From Fidelibacterota bacterium (GTDB lineage Bacteria > Pseudomonadota > Alphaproteobacteria > Rhodospirillales > Rhodospirillaceae), in assembly GCA_947476065.1 (NCBI GenBank), contig CANJPG010000012.1:1-60477 (forward strand): a DNA stretch of 60,477 nucleotides, read 5' to 3'. The notes under the pieces are model-generated. The model saw only the letters and a list, made by a program, of their open reading frames with translations, was not told the DNA's origin and searched no databases. Below, in pieces: positions 10,308-19,209 of this stretch (position 1 is its first letter; every line of letters starts with the position of its first letter). Both the position numbers and the translations under genes were made by a program.

Positions 10308-11303
10308 ATGACTGAAGCACGTTACGACGTTCTGGGTATCGGCTCCGCCATCGTCGATATCATCGCCCGCACCGACGACGATTTCATCCGCACCCATGGC
10401 ATGATCAAGGGCACCATGGCGCTGACTGACGCCGCCCAGGCCAAGCGCATCTACGATGCCATGGGCCAGGCGGTAGAGATTTCCGGCGGCTCGGCGGCCA
10501 ATACCATGGCGGGCATCGCCTCCCTGGGCGGCGCGCCCTGTTTCATCGGCAAGGTCGGCAATGACAAACTGGGTGAAATCTTCGCCCATGAAATCCAGGC
10601 CGTGGGTGTGGACTTCCACCCCGGTGAGAGTCGCCCCACCAAGCTGCCCACGGCCACCTGCCTGATACTGGTGACCCCCGACGGCCAGCGCACCATGAAC
10701 ACCTTCCTCGGCGCCTGCACCGAGCTGGGCCCCAACGATCTGGATACCGAGCGGCTCAAAGCCGCCCACGTCACCTATATCGAGGGCTATCAGTGGGATA
10801 CCCCTGCGGCGAAGGACGCCATCCGCAAAGCCTGCCAGACAGTGAAAGGGGCGGGACGTAAAGTGGCCCTGTCCCTGTCGGACCCCTTTGTCGCCGACCG
10901 TCACCGCACCGAACTGCTGACCCTCATCCGCGACGACGTCGATATTCTGTTCGGCAATGAGGACGAGATCTTCAGCCTCTACCAGGCCGCCGACCTGGAA
11001 GGCGCCATCTCCCGTCTCCGGGAAGCCAAGGTCCTGGCCTGCATGACTCGGAGCGCCAAAGGCGTGGTGGTCTTCGACGGCCAGACCACCATCGCGGTCG
11101 AAGCCGCTCCCGTAACCAAGGTCGTGGACACGACCGGCGCCGGTGACCTGTTCGCCGCCGGCTTCCTCTATGGCTTCACCCACGGCCGCGAACTGACCAA
11201 CTGCGCCAAAATCGGCGCCATGGCGGCGGCCGAGGTCATCAGCCACATGGGGGCACGGCCGGAGGTGCCGCTGCGCGACCTCTTGGTGAAAAACGGGTTC
11301 TGA
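10308..11303 (+). CDS. PfkB-family sugar/adenosine kinase
   Basis: 331 residues, PfkB ribokinase fold. The first signature ISGGSAANTMAGIASLGG (~residue 63) and the second, VDTTGAGDLFAAGFLYG (~residue 272) with the catalytic Asp in GAGD, are complete. Overall layout (VLGIGSAIVDIIA start, GKVGNDKLGEIF, NEDEIFSLYQ) is that of the adenosine-kinase-like proteins widespread in alphaproteobacteria; the true substrate (adenosine, inosine or a sugar) is not provable. GGGGA precedes ATG 10308, and a TATACT hexamer at 10278-10283 is a candidate -10 box. Confidence 0.88.
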   Translation: MTEARYDVLGIGSAIVDIIARTDDDFIRTHGMIKGTMALTDAAQAKRIYDAMGQAVEISGGSAANTMAGIASLGGAPCFIGKVGNDKLGEIFAHEIQAVGVDFHPGESRPTKLPTATCLILVTPDGQRTMNTFLGACTELGPNDLDTERLKAAHVTYIEGYQWDTPAAKDAIRKACQTVKGAGRKVALSLSDPFVADRHRTELLTLIRDDVDILFGNEDEIFSLYQAADLEGAISRLREAKVLACMTRSAKGVVVFDGQTTIAVEAAPVTKVVDTTGAGDLFAAGFLYGFTHGRELTNCAKIGAMAAAEVISHMGARPEVPLRDLLVKNGF

Positions 11304-11367
11304 GTCGCCTAAGCGCTGAAAAACGCGGCTTTTTCGGCATATTTCACCGATTTCACCGCAGTGCACC

Positions 11368-11395
11368 TTGAACACCGGGGCCTTTTCAGTATATA
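11368..11395 (+). promoter_or_regulatory. Candidate typA promoter
   Basis: TTGAAC (11368-11373) and TATATA (11390-11395) are 16 bp apart, 174 bp upstream of typA. The predicted start of transcription near 11402 lies just before a terminator-like hairpin. Confidence 0.5.
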
Positions 11396-11413
11396 GAGCG
11401 CGCGTCTAAGGGA

Positions 11414-11440
11414 GCCGGGCGCGAACTGCGTCCGGCTTTT
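11414..11440 (+). terminator. Intrinsic terminator or attenuator in the typA leader
   Basis: A 9-bp stem (11414-11422 with 11428-11436, one G.U pair), loop GAACT, then TTTT at 11437-11440. It lies downstream of the candidate typA promoter, so it is either the terminator of the PfkB gene or an attenuator in the typA leader. Confidence 0.6.
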
Positions 11441-11488
11441 GCTTATATAAGGGCGGGATCGCCCCCAATTGAGCCCCCGTGACCGCCC

Positions 11489-11507
11489 GCGTGCGGCGGC
11501 CGCACGC
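11489..11507 (+). other. GC-rich hairpin in the typA leader
   Basis: GCGTGCGG (11489-11496) and CCGCACGC (11500-11507) form an 8-bp stem with loop CGG between the terminator-like hairpin and typA. No T run follows. Its role is unknown. Confidence 0.5.
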
Positions 11508-11568
11508 TAAGACGCTGTTATGTCAGCATTATTTGGAAGGTTGGGCCTTCGCGCCCAAGCGGTAGTTT

Positions 11569-13392
11569 ATGGAATTGCGTAACATCGCGATCATCGCGCA
11601 CGTCGACCACGGCAAGACCACCCTCGTCGATGCTTTCTTGAAGCAGTCCGGCGCCGTGCGCGCCAACGCCCGCATGGACGATTGCGCCATGGACTCCAAC
11701 GATCAGGAGCGCGAACGCGGTATCACCATTCTCGCCAAGTGCACGGCGGTTGAGTGGGGCGGTTTCAAGATCAACATCGTCGACACCCCCGGCCACGCCG
11801 ACTTCGGCGGCGAAGTGGAACGCATCCTGTCGATGGTGGACGGTGTCTGTTTGCTCGTCGATGCTTCGGAAGGCCCGCTGCCGCAAACCAAATTCGTGCT
11901 GTCGAAAGCGCTGGGCCTGGGCCTGCGCCCCATCGTCATCGTCAACAAGATCGACCGCCACGACGCCCGTCCCGATGAAGTGCATACCGAGATTTTCGAT
12001 CTCTTCGCCAACCTCGGCGCCACCGATGAACAGCTCGATTTCCCGACGCTGTTCGCCGTCGGCCGCGAAGGCTGGGCTGTGCGCAGCCTGGAGAACGAAG
12101 AGCGTAAGGACCTGACGCCGCTGTTTGAAACGATTGTCAAACATGTGCCGGCGCCAAAACGTAATCTCGACGCGCCGTTCACCATGCTGGCGACGACGCT
12201 GGAGTTCGACAACTTCCTCGGCCGTATTCTGACCGGGCGCATCGAAACCGGCATCGCCAAGGTCAACATGCCGCTCAAGGTTCTGAACCGCGAAGGCAAG
12301 GTGCTTGAAACCGGCCGCGCGACCAAACTTCTGACATTCCGCGGCCTCGAGCGCGTGCCGGTAGAAAGCGCCGAAGCCGGTGACATCATCGCCCTCGCGG
12401 GCATGACCAACGCCAACGTCGCCGACACCTTCTGCGCTCCGGAAGTCACCGAACCGTTGAAAGCCCGCCCGATCGATCCGCCGACGCTCGCCATGACCTT
12501 CTCGGTCAATGACTCGCCGTTCGCTGGCCTCGAAGGCGACAAACTCACCACCCGCGTCATCGCTGCCCGTCTGCACAAAGAGGCCGAAGGCAACGTCGCG
12601 ATCAAGATTTCCGAATCCAATCAGAAAGACGCCTTCGAAGTCGCGGGCCGCGGCGAATTGCAGCTGGGCGTGCTGATTGAAAACATGCGCCGCGAAGGTT
12701 TCGAGCTCTCAATCTCGCGCCCGCGCGTGCTCTTCCAGACCGACGAAAAAGGCAACAAGCTTGAGCCGATCGAAGAAGTTGTCATCGACGTCGATGAACA
12801 GCATTCGGGCATCGTCGTCGAGAAGATGTCCCAGCGCAAAGGCGAGTTGCAGGAACTCAAGCCGGCCGGCGGCGGCAAAACACGCATGGTGTTCTTAGCC
12901 CCCTCGCGCGGCCTCATCGGCTATCACGGCGAATTCCTCACCGACACCCGCGGCACCGGCGTCATGAACCGCCTGTTCCACTCCTTCGGACCCTACAAGG
13001 GCCCCGTGGCCTCGCGCCGCCAGGGCGTGCTCATCGCCACCGACACTGGTGAGGCTAACCAGTACGGCTTGTTCCACCTCATCGACCGCGGTCCGCAGTT
13101 CGTCCAGGCCGGTACCAAGATCTACATGGGCATGATCGTCGGCGAACATACCCGCGACAACGACCTGGAAGTGAACCCCTTGAAGTCCAAGGCGCTCACC
13201 AACTTCCGCACGGTCATGAAAGACGACAAGCAAGACCTGCCGCCGCCGCGCGTCATGACCCTGGAACAGGCCATCGCCTACATCCAGGACGACGAGCTGG
13301 TGGAAGTGACCCCCAAAGCCATCCGCCTGCGCAAGCGCTACCTCGACCAGAACGAGCGCAAGCGCATGTCGAAAGTCTCGGCGGCCTCCTAA
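11569..13392 (+). CDS. typA: Ribosome-associated GTPase TypA/BipA
   Basis: 607 residues, the usual length. GTPase motifs are complete: G1 AHVDHGKTTLVD (residue ~10), switch I RGITI, G3 DTPGHADF and G4 NKID. Domains II, III and V (EF-G-like) and the BipA-specific C-terminal domain (GLIGYHGEFLTDTRGTGVMN) follow. It binds ribosomes, helps 50S assembly, and matters in cold and other stress. The leader is long and structured (promoter near 11368, two hairpins). A 20-codon frame beginning at ATG 11520 ends 14 bp past the typA start, so a coupled leader peptide is possible but unproven. A strong hairpin follows the stop. Confidence 0.97.
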   Translation: MELRNIAIIAHVDHGKTTLVDAFLKQSGAVRANARMDDCAMDSNDQERERGITILAKCTAVEWGGFKINIVDTPGHADFGGEVERILSMVDGVCLLVDASEGPLPQTKFVLSKALGLGLRPIVIVNKIDRHDARPDEVHTEIFDLFANLGATDEQLDFPTLFAVGREGWAVRSLENEERKDLTPLFETIVKHVPAPKRNLDAPFTMLATTLEFDNFLGRILTGRIETGIAKVNMPLKVLNREGKVLETGRATKLLTFRGLERVPVESAEAGDIIALAGMTNANVADTFCAPEVTEPLKARPIDPPTLAMTFSVNDSPFAGLEGDKLTTRVIAARLHKEAEGNVAIKISESNQKDAFEVAGRGELQLGVLIENMRREGFELSISRPRVLFQTDEKGNKLEPIEEVVIDVDEQHSGIVVEKMSQRKGELQELKPAGGGKTRMVFLAPSRGLIGYHGEFLTDTRGTGVMNRLFHSFGPYKGPVASRRQGVLIATDTGEANQYGLFHLIDRGPQFVQAGTKIYMGMIVGEHTRDNDLEVNPLKSKALTNFRTVMKDDKQDLPPPRVMTLEQAIAYIQDDELVEVTPKAIRLRKRYLDQNERKRMSKVSAAS

Positions 13393-13402
13393 TACACGAC
13401 CA

Positions 13403-13430
13403 CCCGGCCAGGATTCACTTCCTGGCCGGG
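13403..13430. terminator. Strong hairpin after typA
   Basis: Perfect 10-bp stem CCCGGCCAGG (13403-13412) / CCTGGCCGGG (13421-13430) with an 8-nt loop, between typA and the ampG-like gene. There is no T run, so it could act as a Rho-independent terminator only weakly, or as an mRNA-stabilising hairpin. Confidence 0.5.
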
Positions 13431-13449
13431 ATGTGCGACAACAGCCGCC

Positions 13450-15120
13450 ATGGCTGACAGCGCACCCGTTCGTAACTGGCGGCAATCCTTCGCGGTTTAT
13501 CTTGAACGGCGCTCGGTCGTCATGCTGGGGCTCGGTTTTGCCTCGGGTCTGCCCTTCTGGTTGATCTTTGACACCCTCTCGGCTTGGCTGCGTAGTGTTG
13601 GGCTATCGCTCAACGTCATCGCCTTTTTCAGCCTTGCCACGCTGGCCTATGCCTTCAAATTCCTCTGGGCGCCGATTGTTGACCGCACAGCAATTCCCGG
13701 CCTGACGCGCTGGCTGGGTCATCGCCGCTCCTGGATGCTGGCGGCGCAAGGGTTGATCATGGTTGGCCTCGTGATGATCGCCATCACCGATCCGGTCGCG
13801 CATCTCTCCCTGACGGCTGCGCTGGCCGTACTCACGGGCTTCACGGGCGCCACGCAAGACATCGTCATGGATGCCTGGCGCATCGAAGTGGCCGAGGAAC
13901 GCGAACAGGGCGTGATGCTCGCGTCCTATCAGTGGGGCCATCGCATTGCTTATATTACCGCTGGCGCAGCGCCCTTGTTTCTCGCCGACGCCTTCAACTG
14001 GTCGGTGTCCTATTTCACCATGGCCGCGCTGATGGTGATTGGTGCGCTGGCCGTCATCATGGCGCCGCGCGAAAGGGCTCATAACATCCGTCCTATCCCG
14101 CGCATTGCCGGGGCGGCCAATCCCTGGCGTGAGCGCACAGAATGGGCCGTGCGCCTCGTCATCCTGGTGGTCGGCGCCTTGGTTCTCGGCTCCGGCCTTT
14201 CGGCACAAGTCGCACTCATCGCTGCGATGCTGCCGCACGATGCCGCTGCGGCGCTGACAACAGCCTGGGCGGCGCGGCCCCTCGGCGTCTTCCTGCAGCT
14301 CGCCGCTGTTGTCGTCGGCTTCGGGTTCATCGTCGCCTGTGCCTGGCCTTTGCCAGGGAAGCCGACGCAGCCGGGCTACTTCCTGTCCCATGTGTTCGGC
14401 GAACCGCTCGGTGACTTCTTCCGGCGCTTCGGCCGCACGGCCGGGCTGATCCTTGGCGTGATCTGCTTCTATCGCCTGTCGGAATTCGTGCTCAACATCA
14501 TGAACCCGTTTTATCTCGATCTCGGGTTCAGCCTGACGCAAATCGCCGAGGTGCGGAAAATCTACGGCGTCGCCTTGTCGATGATCGGCATCTTCATCGG
14601 CGGCTATTCCATCGTGCGCTGGGGCGTGATGAAGGCCCTTCTGGTGGGCGCGATCATTGCCCCTCTTAGCAATCTGATGTTCTCGTGGCTGGCAACCCAA
14701 GGCCCCGACGTATCTGCCTTGATCATCACCTTAGGCGTCAACAACATCTGCCAGAGCTTCGCCGGCACCTGCTTGCTGGCTTATATGTCGAGCCTGACCA
14801 GCGCCGGGTTCACCGCCACGCAATATGCGCTGTTCTCGTCGCTCTATGCCCTGCCAGATAAATTCATCGCCACGCAGTCGGGGCGCATCGTCGATGCCGC
14901 GTCGCAGTCAGCGGCCACCGGCGGATTGATCGCGCCCTTGCAGGCCTTCTTCGGCGGTCTTGATCCTGGCGCATTGGTCGCCGGCGCCAGCCGCACCGGC
15001 ATTTCAGTGGAAGCCCTAGGCGCTGGCTACTTCGCCTTCTTCATCTATACCTGCGTGATCGGCTTTGCCTCTGTGCCGCTGGTCCTCATCGTGACCCGCC
15101 GCCAGCGCAAGGCAATTTAG
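13450..15120 (+). CDS. AmpG-like muropeptide MFS permease
   Basis: 556 residues with about 12-14 hydrophobic segments. The N-terminus (VMLGLGFASGLPFWLIFDT then FFSLATLAYAFKFLWAPIVD and GHRRSWMLAAQ) is the AmpG signature; the amphipathic loop ATQDIVMDAWRIEV and QWGHRIAYITAG also fit. AmpG imports anhydromuropeptides for peptidoglycan recycling and feeds beta-lactamase regulation in some species; neither recycling enzymes nor ampR/ampC are in this window, so the substrate is inferred. The stop overlaps the stop of the convergent phoR-like gene by 4 bp. Confidence 0.82.
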   Translation: MADSAPVRNWRQSFAVYLERRSVVMLGLGFASGLPFWLIFDTLSAWLRSVGLSLNVIAFFSLATLAYAFKFLWAPIVDRTAIPGLTRWLGHRRSWMLAAQGLIMVGLVMIAITDPVAHLSLTAALAVLTGFTGATQDIVMDAWRIEVAEEREQGVMLASYQWGHRIAYITAGAAPLFLADAFNWSVSYFTMAALMVIGALAVIMAPRERAHNIRPIPRIAGAANPWRERTEWAVRLVILVVGALVLGSGLSAQVALIAAMLPHDAAAALTTAWAARPLGVFLQLAAVVVGFGFIVACAWPLPGKPTQPGYFLSHVFGEPLGDFFRRFGRTAGLILGVICFYRLSEFVLNIMNPFYLDLGFSLTQIAEVRKIYGVALSMIGIFIGGYSIVRWGVMKALLVGAIIAPLSNLMFSWLATQGPDVSALIITLGVNNICQSFAGTCLLAYMSSLTSAGFTATQYALFSSLYALPDKFIATQSGRIVDAASQSAATGGLIAPLQAFFGGLDPGALVAGASRTGISVEALGAGYFAFFIYTCVIGFASVPLVLIVTRRQRKAI

Positions 15121-16535
15121 CCCGCCACCGGCAGATAGACCGTAAAGGTCGCGCCCTTGCCGATGTCGCTGTCGATTACCAAGGCGCCGCGATGACGGTT
15201 GGTGATGTGCTTGACGATGGCCAAGCCCAAACCGGTTCCGCCCAGTTGCCGCGAGCGGGCGTTGTCGACGCGGTAGAAGCGCTCGGTCAAGCGGGGGATA
15301 TGTTCGCGGGCGAAGCCTTCGCCGAAATCGCGCACGGAGATTTTCAGGCAGGGGCCCTTGCCCGGCATGCCGGCGGGCCGCGTCTCGCTGACGTCGGCGT
15401 TTACCTCGACGCGGGAATTCTCGCCGCCGTACTTCAGCGCATTCGTCACCAGATTATGGAACACCTGACTCAGTTCCTGCGCGTCGCCCAGGGCCGGCGG
15501 GAGGCCGGGGGTCGCGGTGATCACGATGCTCGAGCGGCGCTCCTTGGCCTGGCGGTCGAGGAATTCCGAGGTGCCGCGCAGCACACCTTCGATGTCCACC
15601 GCTTCCGTGGGCCGGGTGTGTTCGCGCAGTTCAATCCGCGACAAGGACAATAGATCGTCGATCAGGCGCGCCATGCGGTTGGCCTGCTTGAGCATGATGT
15701 CGAGGAATTCGTCACGGGCCTTGGGATCGTCCTTGGCCGGACCGCGCAGGGTCTCCACAAAGCCCAGCACGCTTGAAAGCGGCGTGCGCAGTTCATGGCT
15801 GGCATTGGCGACAAAGTCGGCGCGCATGCGGTCCATCTTCATCCGTTCGGTGAAGTCGTTAAGGGCGACAATCAGTGCGGTGCCGTCCTGGGCCGTGGCG
15901 CTGAGAGGCACGATCAACGCGCCGAAAGTATACTCGACGGGGCCGGGCAGGGTGAATTGGGCCTCGGTCTTGCGGTTCTGCGCCAAAGCCAGATCGGCGG
16001 CCTCAAGCACCTTAGGATCGCGGATAACCCCGGCGAGATCGCGGCCCGCGAAACCCTGACCTCCACCTTCGGTAGGCCGCTCGAGCTCAAACAATTTGCG
16101 CGCGGCGGCGTTGGCGCTGATGACCCGCCGGCGCCGATCGAGCAGGAAAAAGGGGTCCGGCAGGCTGTCGAGAATGTCCTGGCGCGACTTGGCCAGGGCG
16201 TCGGCTTCGTCGCGGCGGTCGGCCCAGAGTTTGCGCAAGGCCGTCAGACTGCTGAGCAGCCGCTGCGCCGTGGCCGAGTGCTCGAGCAGCGGCGCCTGGG
16301 CATCGGGATTGGCCAACAGCTCCTCGGCGTAACGGATGATGCGGTCGAAGTCGGCCAGGCGCGCGAGCACAGCGCCCGCCATCAGCACAAACACCAAAAG
16401 GCAGCAGACGAAGGCTGTCGTCCAGTCCAGACGACCCACCAGCGCGAGGCCCAGCAGCACCGCCCAGGCCGGCAGGCACGGTCCCACCGCCCAGGCGACC
16501 AAGCGGCGCGCAGCGGCGGGAGAAAGTTGGGCCAT
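15117..16535 (-). CDS. phoR: PhoR-like sensor histidine kinase
   Basis: 472 residues. Two N-terminal membrane helices (~residues 12-60), a PAS domain around 115-220 (DSLPDPFFLLDRRRRVISAN), the HisKA phosphoacceptor in NASHELRTPLSSVLGFVETL (His ~245), then the HATPase with an N box (QVFHNLVTNALKYGG), G1 (VRDFGEGFA) and G2 (GGTGLGLAIVKHI). This matches PhoR, which senses phosphate limitation with PstSCAB-PhoU and phosphorylates PhoB. None of those partners is adjacent here, so the assignment rests on architecture. maeB lies 24 bp upstream in the same direction, so the two may be co-transcribed; AAGG precedes ATG 16535. Confidence 0.8.
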   Translation of the reverse strand: MAQLSPAAARRLVAWAVGPCLPAWAVLLGLALVGRLDWTTAFVCCLLVFVLMAGAVLARLADFDRIIRYAEELLANPDAQAPLLEHSATAQRLLSSLTALRKLWADRRDEADALAKSRQDILDSLPDPFFLLDRRRRVISANAAARKLFELERPTEGGGQGFAGRDLAGVIRDPKVLEAADLALAQNRKTEAQFTLPGPVEYTFGALIVPLSATAQDGTALIVALNDFTERMKMDRMRADFVANASHELRTPLSSVLGFVETLRGPAKDDPKARDEFLDIMLKQANRMARLIDDLLSLSRIELREHTRPTEAVDIEGVLRGTSEFLDRQAKERRSSIVITATPGLPPALGDAQELSQVFHNLVTNALKYGGENSRVEVNADVSETRPAGMPGKGPCLKISVRDFGEGFAREHIPRLTERFYRVDNARSRQLGGTGLGLAIVKHITNRHRGALVIDSDIGKGATFTVYLPVAG

Positions 16536-16559
16536 AGACGCCTTACTGTGTATGCGAAC

Positions 16560-18917
16560 TTAGAGCAGCTTGGGCGCGCTGGCGTGGGCCGCCATCAACG
16601 CCATCTGCACAAGATCTGAAACCGTGGCATCCATACTGACAATCTGCACCGGCTTGTCCAGACCCATGAGCATTGGACCGATGGTGGTGGCCGCGCCGAA
16701 GCGTTGCACCAGCCGGGTCGAGATATTGGCGGCATGTAGACCGGGCATCACGAGCACGTTGGCGGGGCCCGTCAGGGTGCAGAAGGGATAGATCTTGCTG
16801 CGCTCGGGATCGAGGGCCACGTCCACGCTCATCTCGCCGTCGAACTCGAAGTCGACAGCGCCGTCGTTGGCGGCGGCGTCGAGCAGGCGTTTGGCATCGC
16901 GCATGATGCCAGCCACCACGCCCGGCGGATTGCCGAAGTTGGAATAGGACAACAGGGCCACACGCGGCTCGTGGCCCAGGCGGCGCACGGCAGCAGCGCT
17001 GGCGATGGCGATATGGGCGAGTTCGTCGGCCGATGGACGCTCGTGAACAGAAGTATCTGCGATGAACAGCGTGCGCCCGCGCAGGATCATCATGGTCAGG
17101 CCGAAGATGACTTCGCGCGGCTGTTTGTCGATGACGCGGCGAACATCCGTCAAAGCTGAGTGATAGTTGCGCGTCAGACCGGTGACCATCGTATCGGCGT
17201 GGCCGAGCGCTACCATGCAGGCGGCGAAGACGTTGCGGTCCTGGCTGACCAGCCGCTCGCAGTCGCGCTGCAGGCGGCCGCGGCGCTGGTGGCGGCGGTA
17301 CAGGTGCTCGATATAAGCCGCCAGGTCCTTGGACTCGCGGGCATTGGTGATGGTGATGCCGTCAAGGTCCTCGGGTTTGACATTCAGCTCGGCCAGGCTC
17401 TGCTCGACCATGCGGCGGCGGGCAACTAAAATCGCCTTGCCGTAGCCGGCATTGCGGTAGGCAATGGCCGCACGGATCGAGCGTTCTTCCTCGCCTTCGG
17501 CAAAAACCACCGTCCGCGGCGAGCGCTTCACTTCGCTGGCGATGGTCGAGAGTGTCGCAACCGTCGGATCGCGGCGTTCGTCCAGCTGGCGGCGGTAGGC
17601 CTCCATGTCGGCGATGGGCTTGCGCGCCACACCTGAATCCATCGCGGCCTTTGCGACAGCCGGCGGCACGGTCGAGATCAGGCGCGGATCGAAGGGAACC
17701 GGGATGATGTATTCGCTGCCGTAGCGCAACTTGCGCCCAGCATAAGCGGCGGCCACTTCATCCGGTACGTTCTCACGCGCGAGGTCGGCCAAAGCCTGAG
17801 CAGCGGCCAGCTTCATTTCTTCGTTGATGGTGCGCGCGCGCACATCCAATGCGCCCCTGAAGATGAAGGGAAAGCCCAGCACGTTGTTGACCTGATTCGG
17901 ATAGTCAGACCGTCCGGTCGCGACAATGGCGTCGTCGCGCACCTCGGCGATTTCTTCCGGGGTGATCTCCGGGTCGGGGTTGGCCATGGCGAAGATGATC
18001 GGGTTCTTGGCCATGCTCTTGACCATCGCCGGAGTCGCCGCGCCTTTAACCGAGAGGCCAAGGAAGGCATCGGCGCCGTCCAGCGCTTCGGCCAGCGTGC
18101 GCCGGTCTGTGCGCACGGCGTGGGCCGACTTCCACTGGTTCATGCCTTCCGTGCGGCCCTGATAGATGACGCCCTTGGAGTCGACCATGATGGCGTTCTC
18201 GGCGCGCACGCCAAGGGCCTTGGCCAATTCGAGGCAGGAGATGGCGGCCGCACCCGCGCCATTCAGCACCAGCTTGAGCTCGGACATCTTGCGGCCCGTC
18301 AGGTCACAGGCGTTGATCAGACCGGCGGCGCAAATGATCGCCGTGCCGTGCTGGTCGTCGTGGAACACCGGAATGTCCATGATCTCGCGCAGGCGGCTTT
18401 CGATGACAAAGAACTCCGGCGCCTTGATGTCTTCCAGGTTGATGCCGCCGAAGCTCGGACCTAAGAGCCGCACACAGTTGATGAACTCCTCGACGTCGCG
18501 GGTATCGACCTCAAGGTCGATGCTGTCGACATCGGCGAAGCGCTTGAAAAGCACAGCCTTGCCTTCCATCACCGGCTTGCTTGCCAGCGCGCCAAGATCG
18601 CCGAGACCCAGAACTGCGGTGCCGTTCGAGATGACGGCGACCAAGTTACCCTTGGCGGTGTAGTCGTAGGCGGTCGAGGGATCGCGGGCGATCTCAAGGC
18701 ATGGGGCGGCCACGCCCGGCGAATAGGCCAGTGACAGGTCGTGGGCGGTGGTCAGCGGCTTGGTGGCAATGATCTCGATCTTGCCGGGCCGGCCAGTGGA
18801 ATGGAACGCCAGCGCCTCCTGATCGAAGTTGCGGCGCACGGCGGGCTGCACGGCTTTCTGCTCGGGTTTTTTGGACTCTGATTTTTTGCCCGGCGTACCA
18901 TTACCAATCTTGTTCAT
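16560..18917 (-). CDS. maeB: NADP-dependent malic enzyme (fused to a phosphotransacetylase-like domain)
   Basis: 785 residues, the length of MaeB/Tme. Residues ~1-440 are the malic enzyme, with [31 protein letters not shown], the catalytic FVIESRLRE / FHDDQHGTA block and the NADP Rossmann motif [19 protein letters not shown]. Residues ~455-785 are the phosphotransacetylase-like domain ([23 protein letters not shown]), thought to be regulatory. It decarboxylates malate to pyruvate, yielding NADPH. Placement beside mutS is common in alphaproteobacteria. A 292-bp divergent spacer separates it from mutS. Confidence 0.96.
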   Translation of the reverse strand: MNKIGNGTPGKKSESKKPEQKAVQPAVRRNFDQEALAFHSTGRPGKIEIIATKPLTTAHDLSLAYSPGVAAPCLEIARDPSTAYDYTAKGNLVAVISNGTAVLGLGDLGALASKPVMEGKAVLFKRFADVDSIDLEVDTRDVEEFINCVRLLGPSFGGINLEDIKAPEFFVIESRLREIMDIPVFHDDQHGTAIICAAGLINACDLTGRKMSELKLVLNGAGAAAISCLELAKALGVRAENAIMVDSKGVIYQGRTEGMNQWKSAHAVRTDRRTLAEALDGADAFLGLSVKGAATPAMVKSMAKNPIIFAMANPDPEITPEEIAEVRDDAIVATGRSDYPNQVNNVLGFPFIFRGALDVRARTINEEMKLAAAQALADLARENVPDEVAAAYAGRKLRYGSEYIIPVPFDPRLISTVPPAVAKAAMDSGVARKPIADMEAYRRQLDERRDPTVATLSTIASEVKRSPRTVVFAEGEEERSIRAAIAYRNAGYGKAILVARRRMVEQSLAELNVKPEDLDGITITNARESKDLAAYIEHLYRRHQRRGRLQRDCERLVSQDRNVFAACMVALGHADTMVTGLTRNYHSALTDVRRVIDKQPREVIFGLTMMILRGRTLFIADTSVHERPSADELAHIAIASAAAVRRLGHEPRVALLSYSNFGNPPGVVAGIMRDAKRLLDAAANDGAVDFEFDGEMSVDVALDPERSKIYPFCTLTGPANVLVMPGLHAANISTRLVQRFGAATTIGPMLMGLDKPVQIVSMDATVSDLVQMALMAAHASAPKLL

Positions 18918-19209
18918 TTTTCCTGCTCAATGCCCTGGCCAGGCCGGCACGGTGTGCGCGTCCGAAGTCCCTTTCAGGCGTTTTCTATGCTGCATCAATG
19001 CTGCAGGTCGTATGCGATCCCTTATCGCGCGATCCTGCAGTTCTATTTTGCCGCAAATACCTTTGCTGCGCAAAGCGCGGTGGCCTTGAAATTACTCAAC
19101 TTTCACACGCTTTTCCAATCTTCTTCCAAGTGTCGCCAAGTTGTCGCCAAGGCAAGGCGGGTTGGTATAGTGTCGCGGCGTTTTAGCCAAGACAGCGGAA
19201 GAAAATTAC
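18918..19209. promoter_or_regulatory. Divergent maeB/mutS spacer
   Basis: No gene is visible. It holds a mildly AT-rich stretch (19080-19125), two tandem TGTCGCCAAG-like copies around 19130-19150, two close copies of ATGCTGCA near 18990-19004, and a possible mutS promoter TTGTCG (19141-19146) - TATAGT (19166-19171) with a long 19-bp spacing. Confidence 0.4.

Noticed and set aside
15117-18917. phoR-like kinase as part of a phosphate regulon
   Set aside because: No PhoB, PhoU or Pst genes are nearby; kept only as a PhoR-like kinase.
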